DNA of 30,578 nucleotides from an uncultured Desulfobacteraceae bacterium (lineage in GTDB: Bacteria; Desulfobacterota; Desulfobacteria; Desulfobacterales; UBA2174): NCBI GenBank assembly GCA_937982505.1, contig CALJLV010000200.1, forward strand, positions 1 to 30,578, written 5' to 3'. The first letter of the stretch is position 1; the number at the start of each line of letters is the position of its first letter. The position numbers and the translations under genes are program-made. Below, one piece after another: positions 6,779 through 15,939 of the stretch. The notes beneath the pieces were generated by a model that saw nothing but the letters and a program-made list of their open reading frames with translations, was not told the origin of the DNA and made no database searches.

Positions 6779-7918
6779 ATGGCCAAGACCGCTCTGATCC
6801 CTGTCGATAACGGATTGTTGCCCGGGTTACGTGAATTCCTGCGCCAGACGCTGTCGCGGCCGGAGATCGCGGCGGTGCTGGTGCCCTGCCAATTGCCCAT
6901 GAAGGCCATGATCCTGCCCACGCTGGTCAACGACCCGGAGCGCTTGTCGGCGGCCAATCCCCTGGCCCCGGCGTTTCCCCTCAATGCGGCGCGCATGGTC
7001 TCGCGGCTGACTCGCAAGGCGGCCGGCGGCACCGTCGTGGCGGTGCTGCGGGCCTGCGAGATCCGTGCTTTCATCGAGCTGGTCAAACTCAAACAGGCAC
7101 GCAGCGAGGAGTTGATCATCGTCGGGATCGATTGTCTCGGAGCCTATGCCACCCGCGATTTTCTGCGATCGGCCCATCAGGACGTCGACGCCCTCACCGG
7201 CCGGTTTGTCGAAAGCGCCCTGGGCGGCGGGGACGGCACGGTGGACGGGGTTTGCCTGGCACCGGCCTGCCAGGCCTGCGCGGAACCGGTGCCCAGCGGC
7301 GCCGACCTGATAATCTGTCTCCTGGGCGCGGATACGGACCGCGCCCTGCCGGTGACCGCCGCCACCGAAAAGGGCGAAGCGCTGCTGGAGCGGCTCGATC
7401 TGCCGGGGGCAACGATGCCGGAGGCGCGCGAGACGGCCGTGGCAGTCCTGGTCAACAGACGCCGATCACAAAGGGAGGCCATGGGCGAGACGACCCGGGC
7501 GCTCACCGACTCGCTGGAAAAGCTGGCCGCCTACCTGGCCGCCTGCGTCAACTGCTACAACTGCCGCGTGGCCTGCCCGGTGTGCTACTGCCGCGAATGC
7601 GTGTTCGCCACCGATGTGTTCGACCACGAGCCGTGCCAGTACCTGGGGTGGGCCGGCCGCAAGGGCGCGGTGAAGATGCCCACCGATACGCTCTTTTACC
7701 ATCTGACACGCCTGGCCCACATGGGCACGGCCTGCGTGGGCTGCGGCCAGTGTTCCAACGCCTGTCCCAGCGGCATCCCCCTGGCGGAACTGTTCATCAC
7801 CGCCAGCGCGCCCCTCCAGGAGGCCTTCGACTATCACCCGGGCCGCAGCCTGGAGGAAAAACCGCCCCTGGCGGCGTTTCGCGACAAGGAGTTCGAGGAG
7901 GTTGTGGGAATCAAATGA
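6779..7918 (+). CDS. FrhB/FdhB-like iron-sulfur protein (F420-hydrogenase/formate-dehydrogenase beta family)
   Basis: This 379-residue cytoplasmic protein has the FrhB/FdhB-type core (VVAVLRACEIRAFIEL then IIVGIDCLGAY, residues 86-123) followed by a C-terminal di-cluster ferredoxin region: C256, C259, C262, C266 with extra C269, C271, C274, and a clean C319xxC322xxC325xxxC329. Family members carry flavin and [4Fe-4S] clusters and pass electrons between a hydride carrier and partner subunits. The ATG at 6779 is chosen because GGAGG lies 8 bases upstream; longer frames have no ribosome site. Its place between MvhD and the second HdrA suggests that it is an electron-input or -output subunit of the Hdr complex. 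The substrate (F420, formate-derived electrons, or other) cannot be read from the sequence. Confidence 0.87.
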   Translation: MAKTALIPVDNGLLPGLREFLRQTLSRPEIAAVLVPCQLPMKAMILPTLVNDPERLSAANPLAPAFPLNAARMVSRLTRKAAGGTVVAVLRACEIRAFIELVKLKQARSEELIIVGIDCLGAYATRDFLRSAHQDVDALTGRFVESALGGGDGTVDGVCLAPACQACAEPVPSGADLIICLLGADTDRALPVTAATEKGEALLERLDLPGATMPEARETAVAVLVNRRRSQREAMGETTRALTDSLEKLAAYLAACVNCYNCRVACPVCYCRECVFATDVFDHEPCQYLGWAGRKGAVKMPTDTLFYHLTRLAHMGTACVGCGQCSNACPSGIPLAELFITASAPLQEAFDYHPGRSLEEKPPLAAFRDKEFEEVVGIK

Positions 7919-7947
7919 CTAAAATTTACTAACGGGAGAAAGCCCAG

Positions 7948-10900
7948 ATGAAGCGCAAAATCGGCAACGTCCTCGTGGTCGGCGCCGGCATCGCCGGGAT
8001 TCGCAGCGCCCTGGACCTGGCCGAGACGGGCTACGGCGTGGTCCTGATCGACAAGGCCGAGCACAGCGGCGGGGTGCTGAGCCAGCTCGACCACCAGTTT
8101 CCCACCAACCACTGCGGCATGTGCCGGATGCTGCCCCTGGTGGAAAGGGATGCCGGAGGCCAGTTCTGCCTGCGCAAGGGGCTGTTTCACGACAACATCG
8201 AGATCCTGCTCGGCACGCGGGTGACGGCCGTCGCCGGAGAACCGGGGCGCTTTGCCGTGAGCCTGCGCACCCGCCCCACCTGGGTCGATCCCCAGCGTTG
8301 CACCGGGTGCGGGGCCTGCGCGCCGGTGTGCCCGGTAGAGGTGCCCGACGCCTTCAACGCCGGTCTGGGCCTGCGCCGGGCCATCTACCTGCCCGTGCCC
8401 CACCAGGTGCCCAACGCCTACACCATCGACCCGGCGGCCTGCACCCGCTGCGGCGCCTGCGTGTCGGCCTGCCCCTGCGGGGCTGTCACCCTGTCCACCG
8501 CCGAGCGCAAGGACTTTCGCATCCTGGTGGTGGACGACGAGGCGATCGTGCGCCAGTCGCTCCAGTCCTGGCTCGAGGACGAGGGCTATGCCGTGGACAG
8601 CGCCGCCTCAGGGCCCGCCGCACTGGAGGCCCTGGAGAAGGCCGAATACCAGCTGATGCTCAGCGACATCAAAATGGCCGGCATGGACGGCGTCGAACTT
8701 CTGCGCCAGGCCCGGGCGCTGCGACCGGACCTGGCCGTGGTGCTGATGACGGCCTACGCCACGGTGGAAACCGCCGTGGCGGCCATGAAGATCGGCGCCC
8801 TGGACTACCTGGTCAAGCCCTTCGACCCCGACACCCTGGTGCCGATGGTGACGCGGGTCCACGAGGAGCGACTGGCCGCCAGGGACCGGCAGGTGGAGGT
8901 GGGGGCCATCGTGCTGGCCGGCGGCACGGACTACTTCGATCCGCGCCAGCAGGAGGTCAACCCCTACGGCTACGGCCGTATTCCCGCCGTGGTGACCAGC
9001 CTGGAGTTCGAGCGCATCGTCTCGGGCAGCGGCCCGTCGGCGGGCCGGCTCGTGAGGCCCCACGACGGCCGGCCGGTCCGCAAGATCGCCTGGCTCCAGT
9101 GCGTCGGCTCCCGCGACATCCAGTGCGGGGCGGATTTCTGCTCCTCGATCTGCTGCATGTACGCCGTCAAGGAGGCCATGCTGGCACAGGAAAGGGGCGG
9201 GGGCGATGTCGCCGCCACCATTTTCTACATGGACATGCGCTGTTTCGGCAAATCGTTTCAGCGCTACCGGGACCGGGCCGAGGACCAGGGGGTGCGCTTC
9301 GAGCGGGGCCGGATCCACTCGGTGATCCCCGCGGCCGACAGCGGCGATCCCACCCTGCGGTTTGTCGGCCTCGACGGCTCCGTGCGCGACGAAACCTTCG
9401 ACCTGGTGGTGCTGGCGCTGGGGCAGCGCCCGGCCCGGGGCGCCGCCGAGCTGGCCCAGATGGCCGAGTTGCCGCTCAACCCCTGGGGATTTCCGGCCAC
9501 TTCGCCCCTGTCCGCGGTGCGCACCGAACGGCCCGGCATCGTCATCGGGGGCGCATTTGCCGGATTGCGGGACATCGGCGAGTCGGTGATCTTGGCTTCG
9601 GCCGCCAGCACCGAGGCGGCCCGGGTGCTGCATGGCGCCGGCAAGAGCCTGGCCGCCGCCGAGAACGAGGCCACCGCGTTCCGGGACGTTTCCCGCCAGC
9701 CGCCCCGGGTGCTGGTGGCGGTATGCACCTGTGGGAGCCGCATCCTGCCCCCCGGCGACCGGACTCGTTGGGTCGATCGGCTGAAGCGGGATCCGGCGGT
9801 CCAGGAGACGATTTTCATCGATCGGATCTGCACGGCGGAAGGCTGGCAGGCGCTGGCCGATGCCATCTCGGCCCACCCGCCCAACCGGGTTTTGATCGGC
9901 GCCTGTCATCCGTATGTATTCACCCGCCGCCTGCGGGAACTGGGCCGGCTGACCCGGCTCCATCCGGCCCTGATGGACGTGGTGGACCTGCTCGGTCCGC
10001 GGATGGCGGCCGCCGGTGAAGGCGCTGAGGCGGCTCATGACCCCGACAGCCTGCCACGGCACCTGGCCATGGCCCTGGCCAGGTTGCAGAAAACCTGCCG
10101 GCTCGAGCTGGAGGCGATGCCCGTTCGGCGCCAGGCCCTGGTGGTGGGCGGCGGCATCGCCGGCATGACCGCCGCCCTGGCCATCGCCGACTGCGGCTAC
10201 CCGGTGGACCTGGTGGAAGCCGGGGACCGGCTGGGGGGCAACCTGCCGTGGATCGGCCGAACCCTGGAAGGCCACGACCTGCTGGCACTGCTGCAGGACA
10301 CCGCCGCTCGGGTGGGCCGGCATCCGAAGATCACGGTGCATGCCGACACCCGCGTCCGGGGCGCCTTTGGCCAAGCGGGGCAATTCTATTCCACCCTGGA
10401 GAATACCGGCGGCGTGGTCCAGACCCTGGAACACGGCGTGGTGGTGCTGGCCACCGGCGGAGGCGAGGCGGCCACCAGCGCCTACGGCTTCGGGAGCCAC
10501 CCGGCCATCTTCACCCAGAAGGGATTCCAGGAGGCCTGGGCAGAGGGGCGCCTGGATCCCGGCGCCCTGAATACCGTGGTGATGATCCAGTGCGTGGGGT
10601 CGCGAGAGGCGCCGCGCAATTTCTGCAGCCGGGTCTGCTGCCCCACCGCCATCAAGCAGGCCCTGGCCCTCAAGCAGCAAAACCCCGAGGTCGCCGTGGT
10701 GGTCCTCTACCGCGACCTGATGACCTGCGGGTTTGCCGAAACCTGGTTTACCCGGGCGCGCCGGGCGGGGATCGTCTTCGTGGCCTATGGGCTGGACGAC
10801 AAGCCGAAGGTGGATGCGGCCGGTCCGGAGCAACCGGTGACGGTGACGGTCACCGATCCGGTCCTCGGCCGCCCCCTGACCGTGACGGCCGACGCGCTGG

Positions 10901-11379
10901 TGCTGGCCACCGGCATCGCTCCCGGTCTTCCGGCGGACCTGGCGGCCGCCTACGGGGCGACCCTGGACCAGGACGGATTTTTGGCCGAGGCCGAGAGCAA
11001 GTGGCGGCCGGTGGACAGCCTGGCCGAAGGGGTTTTCGCCTGCGGCCTGGCCCTGGGGCCGCGCAACGTGGAAGAGAGCATCGCCACGGCGGCCGCCGCG
11101 GCCCAGCGGGCCCTGCGCATTCTGGAGCGCGAGCGCCTGCCGGCGGCCCACCTGACCGCCGTGGTGCGCCACGGCCTCTGCGCCCGCTGCGGCCGCTGCA
11201 TCGAGGTCTGCCCCTACGAAGCCCGTCGCCTGGACGAGGATCTGGACCGGATCCTGGTCAACCCGGCCAGATGCCAGGGCTGCGGCGCCTGCGAAGCCAT
11301 CTGCCCCAACGGCGCCGCAGTCCTCAACGGATTGGGCATGGCCCAGATCTTCGGAATGCTAGACCAGGCCCTGGCCTGA
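7948..11379 (+). CDS. Double HdrA with an embedded response-regulator receiver domain
   Basis: This 1143-residue protein has two HdrA-type modules. Module 1 has an FAD loop GAGIAGIRS at 12-20, CGMC at C56/C59, and ferredoxin motifs at C118-C128 and C165-C175. At about 189-312 it is interrupted in frame by a complete CheY-like receiver: acidic pair D196/D197, phospho-acceptor D240 (LMLSDIKM), T268, and K290 (LVKPFD). The HdrA fold then resumes (VEVGAIVLAGGTDYFDP; CVGSRD; SSICCMYA). Module 2 has a degenerate N-terminal HdrA region (about 586-690), FAD loop VGGGIAGM at 733-740, CVGSRE with CSRVCC, and C-terminal ferredoxins at C1078-C1088 and C1109-C1119. All key receiver residues are intact, so it could be phosphorylated, perhaps by the kinase encoded downstream (inference). 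GGGAG precedes the ATG. This arrangement is not one I know from described Hdr complexes. Confidence 0.92.
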   Translation: MKRKIGNVLVVGAGIAGIRSALDLAETGYGVVLIDKAEHSGGVLSQLDHQFPTNHCGMCRMLPLVERDAGGQFCLRKGLFHDNIEILLGTRVTAVAGEPGRFAVSLRTRPTWVDPQRCTGCGACAPVCPVEVPDAFNAGLGLRRAIYLPVPHQVPNAYTIDPAACTRCGACVSACPCGAVTLSTAERKDFRILVVDDEAIVRQSLQSWLEDEGYAVDSAASGPAALEALEKAEYQLMLSDIKMAGMDGVELLRQARALRPDLAVVLMTAYATVETAVAAMKIGALDYLVKPFDPDTLVPMVTRVHEERLAARDRQVEVGAIVLAGGTDYFDPRQQEVNPYGYGRIPAVVTSLEFERIVSGSGPSAGRLVRPHDGRPVRKIAWLQCVGSRDIQCGADFCSSICCMYAVKEAMLAQERGGGDVAATIFYMDMRCFGKSFQRYRDRAEDQGVRFERGRIHSVIPAADSGDPTLRFVGLDGSVRDETFDLVVLALGQRPARGAAELAQMAELPLNPWGFPATSPLSAVRTERPGIVIGGAFAGLRDIGESVILASAASTEAARVLHGAGKSLAAAENEATAFRDVSRQPPRVLVAVCTCGSRILPPGDRTRWVDRLKRDPAVQETIFIDRICTAEGWQALADAISAHPPNRVLIGACHPYVFTRRLRELGRLTRLHPALMDVVDLLGPRMAAAGEGAEAAHDPDSLPRHLAMALARLQKTCRLELEAMPVRRQALVVGGGIAGMTAALAIADCGYPVDLVEAGDRLGGNLPWIGRTLEGHDLLALLQDTAARVGRHPKITVHADTRVRGAFGQAGQFYSTLENTGGVVQTLEHGVVVLATGGGEAATSAYGFGSHPAIFTQKGFQEAWAEGRLDPGALNTVVMIQCVGSREAPRNFCSRVCCPTAIKQALALKQQNPEVAVVVLYRDLMTCGFAETWFTRARRAGIVFVAYGLDDKPKVDAAGPEQPVTVTVTDPVLGRPLTVTADALVLATGIAPGLPADLAAAYGATLDQDGFLAEAESKWRPVDSLAEGVFACGLALGPRNVEESIATAAAAAQRALRILERERLPAAHLTAVVRHGLCARCGRCIEVCPYEARRLDEDLDRILVNPARCQGCGACEAICPNGAAVLNGLGMAQIFGMLDQALA

Positions 11380-11431
11380 AGGATTTGAGATTTCAGGTAT
11401 GAAAACCGAAATTCCCGAAGGGAGATCTGCC

Positions 11432-12007
11432 ATGGCGCTCGCCGAAGAAACCGCCATCGACCTGGGCGCGATGACGCAAGCGACCGCGGCCCTGGACGAG
11501 ATCCGGGCGATGGTCCGGCCCTGCATCCAGTGCGGCACCTGCACGGGGTCGTGCCCCAACGAATTCGCCATGGATCTGACCCCGCGCCACATGTGGCGCC
11601 TGGTGCTGCTGGGCCGCACCGAGGAGGTACTCGCCTCGCGGACCTTCAGCCTGTGCTCGGCCTGCTACCTGTGCAGCCTGCGCTGCCCCCGGGGGCTGCC
11701 CCTCACCGAGGCCATGGGTCGGCTCAAGCAGCTCGCCGCCCGCCGGCGCCTGCCCCACCTGCGCTCGGGGAATCTGTTCTACCGGAATTTCATCGCCAGC
11801 GTGCGACGCCACGGCCGGGTGCGCGAGATGGAGTTCATGAGCCTGTACTTTGCCCAGATGATGAACCCCTGGCTGCCGCTGCGCTACGCGGGCATGGGAA
11901 TGCGGCTGCTGCGCCGGGGCAAGGTGGAACTGCGGCTCCCGTCGCGGGGCAGCGGACGCCTGGTCAATCTCTTTGACAAAGTCGCCGAAATGGAGAGCCG
12001 GTCATGA
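11432..12007 (+). CDS. hdrC: HdrC-like di-[4Fe-4S] subunit
   Basis: This 191-residue protein carries two classical [4Fe-4S] motifs, C31xxC34xxC37xxxC41 and C75xxC78xxC81xxxC85, in the arrangement of heterodisulfide reductase subunit C. HdrC wires electrons from HdrA to the active-site subunit HdrB. The ATG at 11432 is preferred because AAGGGAG lies 7 bases upstream; an in-frame ATG at 11399 would add 11 residues but lacks a good ribosome site. The stop overlaps the start of HdrB by 4 bases (ATGA), showing translational coupling. No membrane segment is seen, so it is the soluble HdrC type and not a DsrMK/HdrDE type. Confidence 0.92.
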   Translation: MALAEETAIDLGAMTQATAALDEIRAMVRPCIQCGTCTGSCPNEFAMDLTPRHMWRLVLLGRTEEVLASRTFSLCSACYLCSLRCPRGLPLTEAMGRLKQLAARRRLPHLRSGNLFYRNFIASVRRHGRVREMEFMSLYFAQMMNPWLPLRYAGMGMRLLRRGKVELRLPSRGSGRLVNLFDKVAEMESRS

Positions 12008-12888
12008 ATTACCTCTACTACCCGGGATGTTCCCTGGAGGGCACGGCCCGGGAATACGACATCAGCACCCGGGCCTTGATGGCGGCCATGGGGGCCGATC
12101 TCGTCGATATCGAGGACTGGACCTGCTGCGGCGCCAGCGCCGCCGAGGCGCTGAGCGAGCTGCTGACCCTGGTGCTGCCGGCGCGCAACCTCGCCCTGGC
12201 CGAGGCCATGGATCTCGCCGGCCGCGACCTCCTGGTGCCGTGCAGCGCCTGCTACCTCAACCTGAGGCGGGTGGAGGAAAAGACCCGGGTTTCCCACGCC
12301 CTCAGGGATCGGATCAACGAAGCCCTGTCCGTCGAAGGGCTCGTTTACCGCGGCCAAACCCGGACACGCCACCTCCTTGACGTGCTGGCCAGGGACATGG
12401 GGGCCCCGGTCCTGGGGCGACGGGTCGCGCGGCCGCTGACCGGGATACGGGTGGCGCCCTACTACGGGTGCCAGTGCCTGCGGCCCTACCCGGCCTTCGA
12501 CGACCCGGAGACCCCCCGGTCCATGGAGCCGTTGATCCGGGCCGCAGGCGCCACGGTCCATGACTGGACCATGGGCGGCCGGTGCTGCGGGGCCTCCCAC
12601 ATGAACACCAAAATGGCGGTGGGGCTGGAACGGGTTGAAGCCCTGCTCACCGCGGCCCAGGGGGCCGACGTCATCGCCACGGTCTGTCCCATGTGCCAGA
12701 TGAACCTGGAGGCCTTTCAGAAAAAGGCCCTGCGGGGCACCGAAGCCTCGCCCGTCGCGGTGGTCTACCTGCCCCAGCTTCTCGGGCTGGCCGTCGGTCT
12801 GGATCCCGAGGTCCTGGGACTCGGACTGAACCTGGCCATCACCCCGGACTTTCGCCAAAAGCTGGACCGGATCCCCACGGCGGCCTGA
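12004..12888 (+). CDS. hdrB: HdrB-like disulfide reductase subunit with two CCG domains
   Basis: This 294-residue protein has two complete cysteine-rich CCG domains. The first uses C9, C41-C42, C80 and C83; the second uses C156, C194-C195, C228 and C231. In methanogen HdrB such motifs ligate non-cubane [4Fe-4S] clusters that cleave the CoM-S-S-CoB heterodisulfide. As both motifs are complete, a disulfide-reducing activity is likely, but in a non-methanogen the substrate would be another thiol/disulfide (a DsrC-type protein disulfide is one candidate; inference). Length is normal for HdrB. It overlaps HdrC by 4 bases and ends 41 bases before the kinase gene. Confidence 0.92.
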   Translation: MNYLYYPGCSLEGTAREYDISTRALMAAMGADLVDIEDWTCCGASAAEALSELLTLVLPARNLALAEAMDLAGRDLLVPCSACYLNLRRVEEKTRVSHALRDRINEALSVEGLVYRGQTRTRHLLDVLARDMGAPVLGRRVARPLTGIRVAPYYGCQCLRPYPAFDDPETPRSMEPLIRAAGATVHDWTMGGRCCGASHMNTKMAVGLERVEALLTAAQGADVIATVCPMCQMNLEAFQKKALRGTEASPVAVVYLPQLLGLAVGLDPEVLGLGLNLAITPDFRQKLDRIPTAA

Positions 12889-12929
12889 AACCGTCCCCCC
12901 GGGGTTCCCGTCCCCATCGAGGTGGCGCC

Positions 12930-14534
12930 GTGCCATTAGCCCAGCCCAAAACCATCGCGCCCCGGTCCAAGACCGCCGCCAACGGCCAGGGTATGGTGCT
13001 CAACCTGGCCATCGTGGGCGGGGGCCGGGCCTGCAAGTTCTTCCTGGAGATGCTCGACAAGGAGTCCCTGTCGGGCCTGGACATCCGCATCCTGGGAGTC
13101 TGCGACATCGACCCCGGGGCCGAAGGCCTCTGTCTTGCCGCAACCCGGGGAATCTTCACCACGGCGGATTTCCACGACCTGTTCACCATCCCGGGCCTGG
13201 ACGCCATCATCGAGCTGACCAACCGCCGCGACGTGCTTCTCGAACTGGTGCACCACCGGCCCAAGGGGCTGGGGATCATCGAGCACAACATCGGCCGGCT
13301 GATCCGCCATTTCTTTCTCACCGAAGAACGGCTCAAGTCCACCGAGGCCCAACTGGCCGGGGAACGGATGATCTCGGATTTTCTCATCCAGCAGGCCCGC
13401 CAGCGGATCATGGTCCTTTTGCCCGACCTGACCATCGACGATGTCAACAACGCCTGGCTCGCAGCTCTGGACAAGCCTCGCGACGCCGTGGTGGGCCGCC
13501 CCTGCCACGAGATCATCCACGAGCTGCCGGCCCCGTGCAGCCAGGCCATGTTCGGCTACGAATGCCCCCTGCTGGAAACGCTGCGCACCGGCGAGTCGGC
13601 CCACGTGATCCACGAGGAGTCGGCCGGAGCCGGAGGCCCGCTTTACAGCGAGGTTGTCACCTATCCGGTCAAAAATCCGGCCGGCGAAGTGGTGCGGGTC
13701 ATCGAGATCTGGCGCGACATCACCCAGGCCATCAGCCAGCGCTGGAAGCACCGCGAGGCCCGCCTCCGCTCCGACCTCAAGCGGCTGGTCCAGGAGGACC
13801 GCATGATCAGCCTGGGCAAGCTGGTGGCCTCCTGTGTACACGAGATCAACAACCCCATCCAGGGGCTGCTCACCTTCAGCCGCCTGATCGAGGCCGCGGT
13901 GGCCGGCGACGGCCCGGGGGCGGCCGACCTGGCCCAGCTGCGCGAGTTCTCGGCCCTGATGAGCGAGGAACTGGCCCGCTGCGGCAAGATCGTCTCGGGA
14001 CTGCTCTCCTTTTCCCGCGAAGCCCCGGTGGCCTACCGTGACACGGACCTGTGCGAAGTGCTCGAGTCCGTCGTCGCCCTGACCCGCCACAAGATGAAGC
14101 TGCAGAACATCGACCTGGACTGCGGCCTGGATCCCGCACGGCTCATCGTGCGCGGGGACAAGAACCTGCTCCAGCAGTGCTTCTTGAACCTCGTCTTCAA
14201 TGCCATCGAAGCCATGCCCGAGGGCGGCCGCCTCACCGTGGAGGCCCGGGCCGACGCGGGGGGCGCCAGCGCCTGCATCCGCTTCAGGGATACCGGTGTG
14301 GGAATCCCGGAAGAGGCCCTCGAACACATCTTCGATCCCTTCTTCACCAGCAAACCGACCGGTCAAGGAACGGGGCTCGGGCTGTCCATCGTCTACGGCG
14401 TGGTCAAGGACCACGGGGGCCGGGTAAGGGTGGACAGCCGGCCCGAGCAGGGCACCTGCTTCGAGCTCTGTTTTCCGCTGGTGGCGCGGATCGGCGCCCA
14501 TGGCCCGGACCAGGAGGCCTGCCATGTCCCTTAG
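12930..14534 (+). CDS. Histidine kinase with N-terminal Rossmann-like domain and PAS domain
   Basis: This 534-residue kinase has no membrane segment. Residues 24-125 form a Rossmann-like alpha/beta unit with a Gly-rich loop (LAIVGGGRACKF) and an acidic strand end (GVCDIDP), as in NAD(P)- or nucleotide-binding dehydrogenases. A Cys-containing PAS region follows at about 145-268 (C192, C203, C212). The HisKA H-box holds H304 (CVHEINNP), and HATPase boxes are clear: NLVFNAIEAM, DTGVGIP, FDPFFTSK and GTGLGLS. It overlaps the next regulator gene by 11 bases, so the two are a cognate pair. The GTG start is chosen for a GAGG 7 bases upstream; ATG at 12993 is the alternative. Its place after hdrB suggests that it senses the cell redox state (NAD(H) or thiol) for the operon; ligand binding is inferred. 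Confidence 0.88.
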   Translation: MPLAQPKTIAPRSKTAANGQGMVLNLAIVGGGRACKFFLEMLDKESLSGLDIRILGVCDIDPGAEGLCLAATRGIFTTADFHDLFTIPGLDAIIELTNRRDVLLELVHHRPKGLGIIEHNIGRLIRHFFLTEERLKSTEAQLAGERMISDFLIQQARQRIMVLLPDLTIDDVNNAWLAALDKPRDAVVGRPCHEIIHELPAPCSQAMFGYECPLLETLRTGESAHVIHEESAGAGGPLYSEVVTYPVKNPAGEVVRVIEIWRDITQAISQRWKHREARLRSDLKRLVQEDRMISLGKLVASCVHEINNPIQGLLTFSRLIEAAVAGDGPGAADLAQLREFSALMSEELARCGKIVSGLLSFSREAPVAYRDTDLCEVLESVVALTRHKMKLQNIDLDCGLDPARLIVRGDKNLLQQCFLNLVFNAIEAMPEGGRLTVEARADAGGASACIRFRDTGVGIPEEALEHIFDPFFTSKPTGQGTGLGLSIVYGVVKDHGGRVRVDSRPEQGTCFELCFPLVARIGAHGPDQEACHVP

Positions 14535-15939
14535 GCTGCGCATCATGATCGTCGACGACGAGCGCATCGTGCGCGAATCGTTCCGTCACTGGTTCGCCAA
14601 GACCGGCCATGCGGTGGCTACGGCGGCCTCGGGAACCGAGGCCCTCGATCAGTTGGAAAACGAGGCTTACGACCTGCTCTTTGTGGACATCAAGATGCCC
14701 GGGATGAGCGGCCTGGAACTGCTCGACCGGGTCAGGGCCGACTTTCCCGACACCACCGTGGTGATCATCACCGCCTACGGCTCCATCGAATCGGCGGTGC
14801 GGGCCATGAAGGCCGGGGCCAGCGACTACCTGCTCAAACCCTTCCAGCCCGAACAGCTCAACCTGGTGATGGAAAAGATCGACCAGCAGCGCCGGCTGGC
14901 CAGCCAGTACCATTACCTCAAGGGAGCGCTGGAGCAGATTACCCGTTTTGACGACATCATCGGCCGCTCGGCGCCCATGCAGCGGATCTTTGCCCTGATC
15001 CCCGAGGTGGCCGCCAGCGATGCGGCCGTCCTGCTCACCGGCGAGACCGGCACGGGCAAGGAACTGGTGGCCAAGGCGATCCATGCCAAGAGCCGCCGGG
15101 CGCATTTCCCCTTCGTGCCCATCAACTGCGGCGCCATGCCCGAATCGCTGCTGGAAAGCGAGCTCTTCGGCCACCAGAAGGGGGCCTTCACCGGCGCTCA
15201 GCAGGCCCGCAAGGGATTTCTGGAGGTGGCCGAGGGCGGCACCCTCTTTCTCGACGAAGTCGGAGAGATCAGCACCCGGATGCAGGTGGACCTGCTGCGG
15301 GTTCTGGAAGACCGCAAGGTGGTCCGGCTGGGCAGCCGCCAGGCGGTAACGGTGGATTTCCGCCTGGTTTCCGCCACCAGCCGGGATCTGGGGCGCCAGA
15401 TGGCCGAGGGGCGGTTCCGGGAGGACTTCTACTACCGGATCAACGTCATTCAGATCGAGATTCCCCCCTTGCGTCAGCGCAAGGAGGACATCCCCTTGCT
15501 GGTGGCCCATTTCATGGAAAAACTGGGCCATCGGACCACCAAACAGGTGGACCGGGTTTCGGAAAAGGCCCTGGCCCTGCTGGCGTCCTACGACTGGCCG
15601 GGCAACGTGCGCGAACTGGAAAACGCCGTGGAACGGGCCGTGGTCCTGGCCAGGTCGCGCACCCTGGGCCGGGCCGACTTCGCCTTTCTCCAGGCCGGGG
15701 CGCCGTTCCCGGCGGGCGATGCCACGCTGCAGCAGATGGAGGCCGCGCACATCGCCGCCGTGCTGAGCCGGTGCGACGGCAATGTCAGCCAGGCCGCCCG
15801 GGTTCTGGGAATCAACCGGGTCACCCTGCACAAAAAAATCAACCGCCTCGGGTTGCGCGCCGCCCCGGCCGAGAAGACCCCGGACCATGACGCTGAAAAA
15901 GAGGCCCGCCATTGGCGTGGAGGTGGCCCCGGTCGGTGA
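14524..15939 (+). CDS. NtrC-family response regulator (REC-AAA+-Fis HTH)
   Basis: This 471-residue sigma54 activator starts with a full receiver: D11/D12, phospho-acceptor D55 (LLFVDIKMPG), T83 and K105. The AAA+ domain follows at about 145-375 with Walker A GETGTGKE at 173-180, GAFTGA at 220-225 and Walker B-type FLDEVGE. The C-terminal Fis-like helix-turn-helix is intact (SQAARVLGINRVTLHKKI). AGGAGG 6 bases before the ATG fixes the start inside the end of the kinase gene. Its receiver resembles the one embedded in the double HdrA upstream (both have DIKM at the phosphorylation site and similar TAY and KPF turns), so the same kinase could serve both. It may feed back on the sigma54 promoters in this window. 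Confidence 0.95.
   Translation: MSLRLRIMIVDDERIVRESFRHWFAKTGHAVATAASGTEALDQLENEAYDLLFVDIKMPGMSGLELLDRVRADFPDTTVVIITAYGSIESAVRAMKAGASDYLLKPFQPEQLNLVMEKIDQQRRLASQYHYLKGALEQITRFDDIIGRSAPMQRIFALIPEVAASDAAVLLTGETGTGKELVAKAIHAKSRRAHFPFVPINCGAMPESLLESELFGHQKGAFTGAQQARKGFLEVAEGGTLFLDEVGEISTRMQVDLLRVLEDRKVVRLGSRQAVTVDFRLVSATSRDLGRQMAEGRFREDFYYRINVIQIEIPPLRQRKEDIPLLVAHFMEKLGHRTTKQVDRVSEKALALLASYDWPGNVRELENAVERAVVLARSRTLGRADFAFLQAGAPFPAGDATLQQMEAAHIAAVLSRCDGNVSQAARVLGINRVTLHKKINRLGLRAAPAEKTPDHDAEKEARHWRGGGPGR

Noticed and set aside
8608..11172. An 854-codon open frame on the minus strand opposite the double HdrA
   Set aside because: Antisense shadow for the same reasons.
7948..11379. The receiver in HdrA as a product of two genes joined by a frameshift
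   Set aside because: The frame is open and motif-rich on both sides without a break, and HdrA motifs resume in the expected order after the receiver; nothing local points to an error, though reads were not available.
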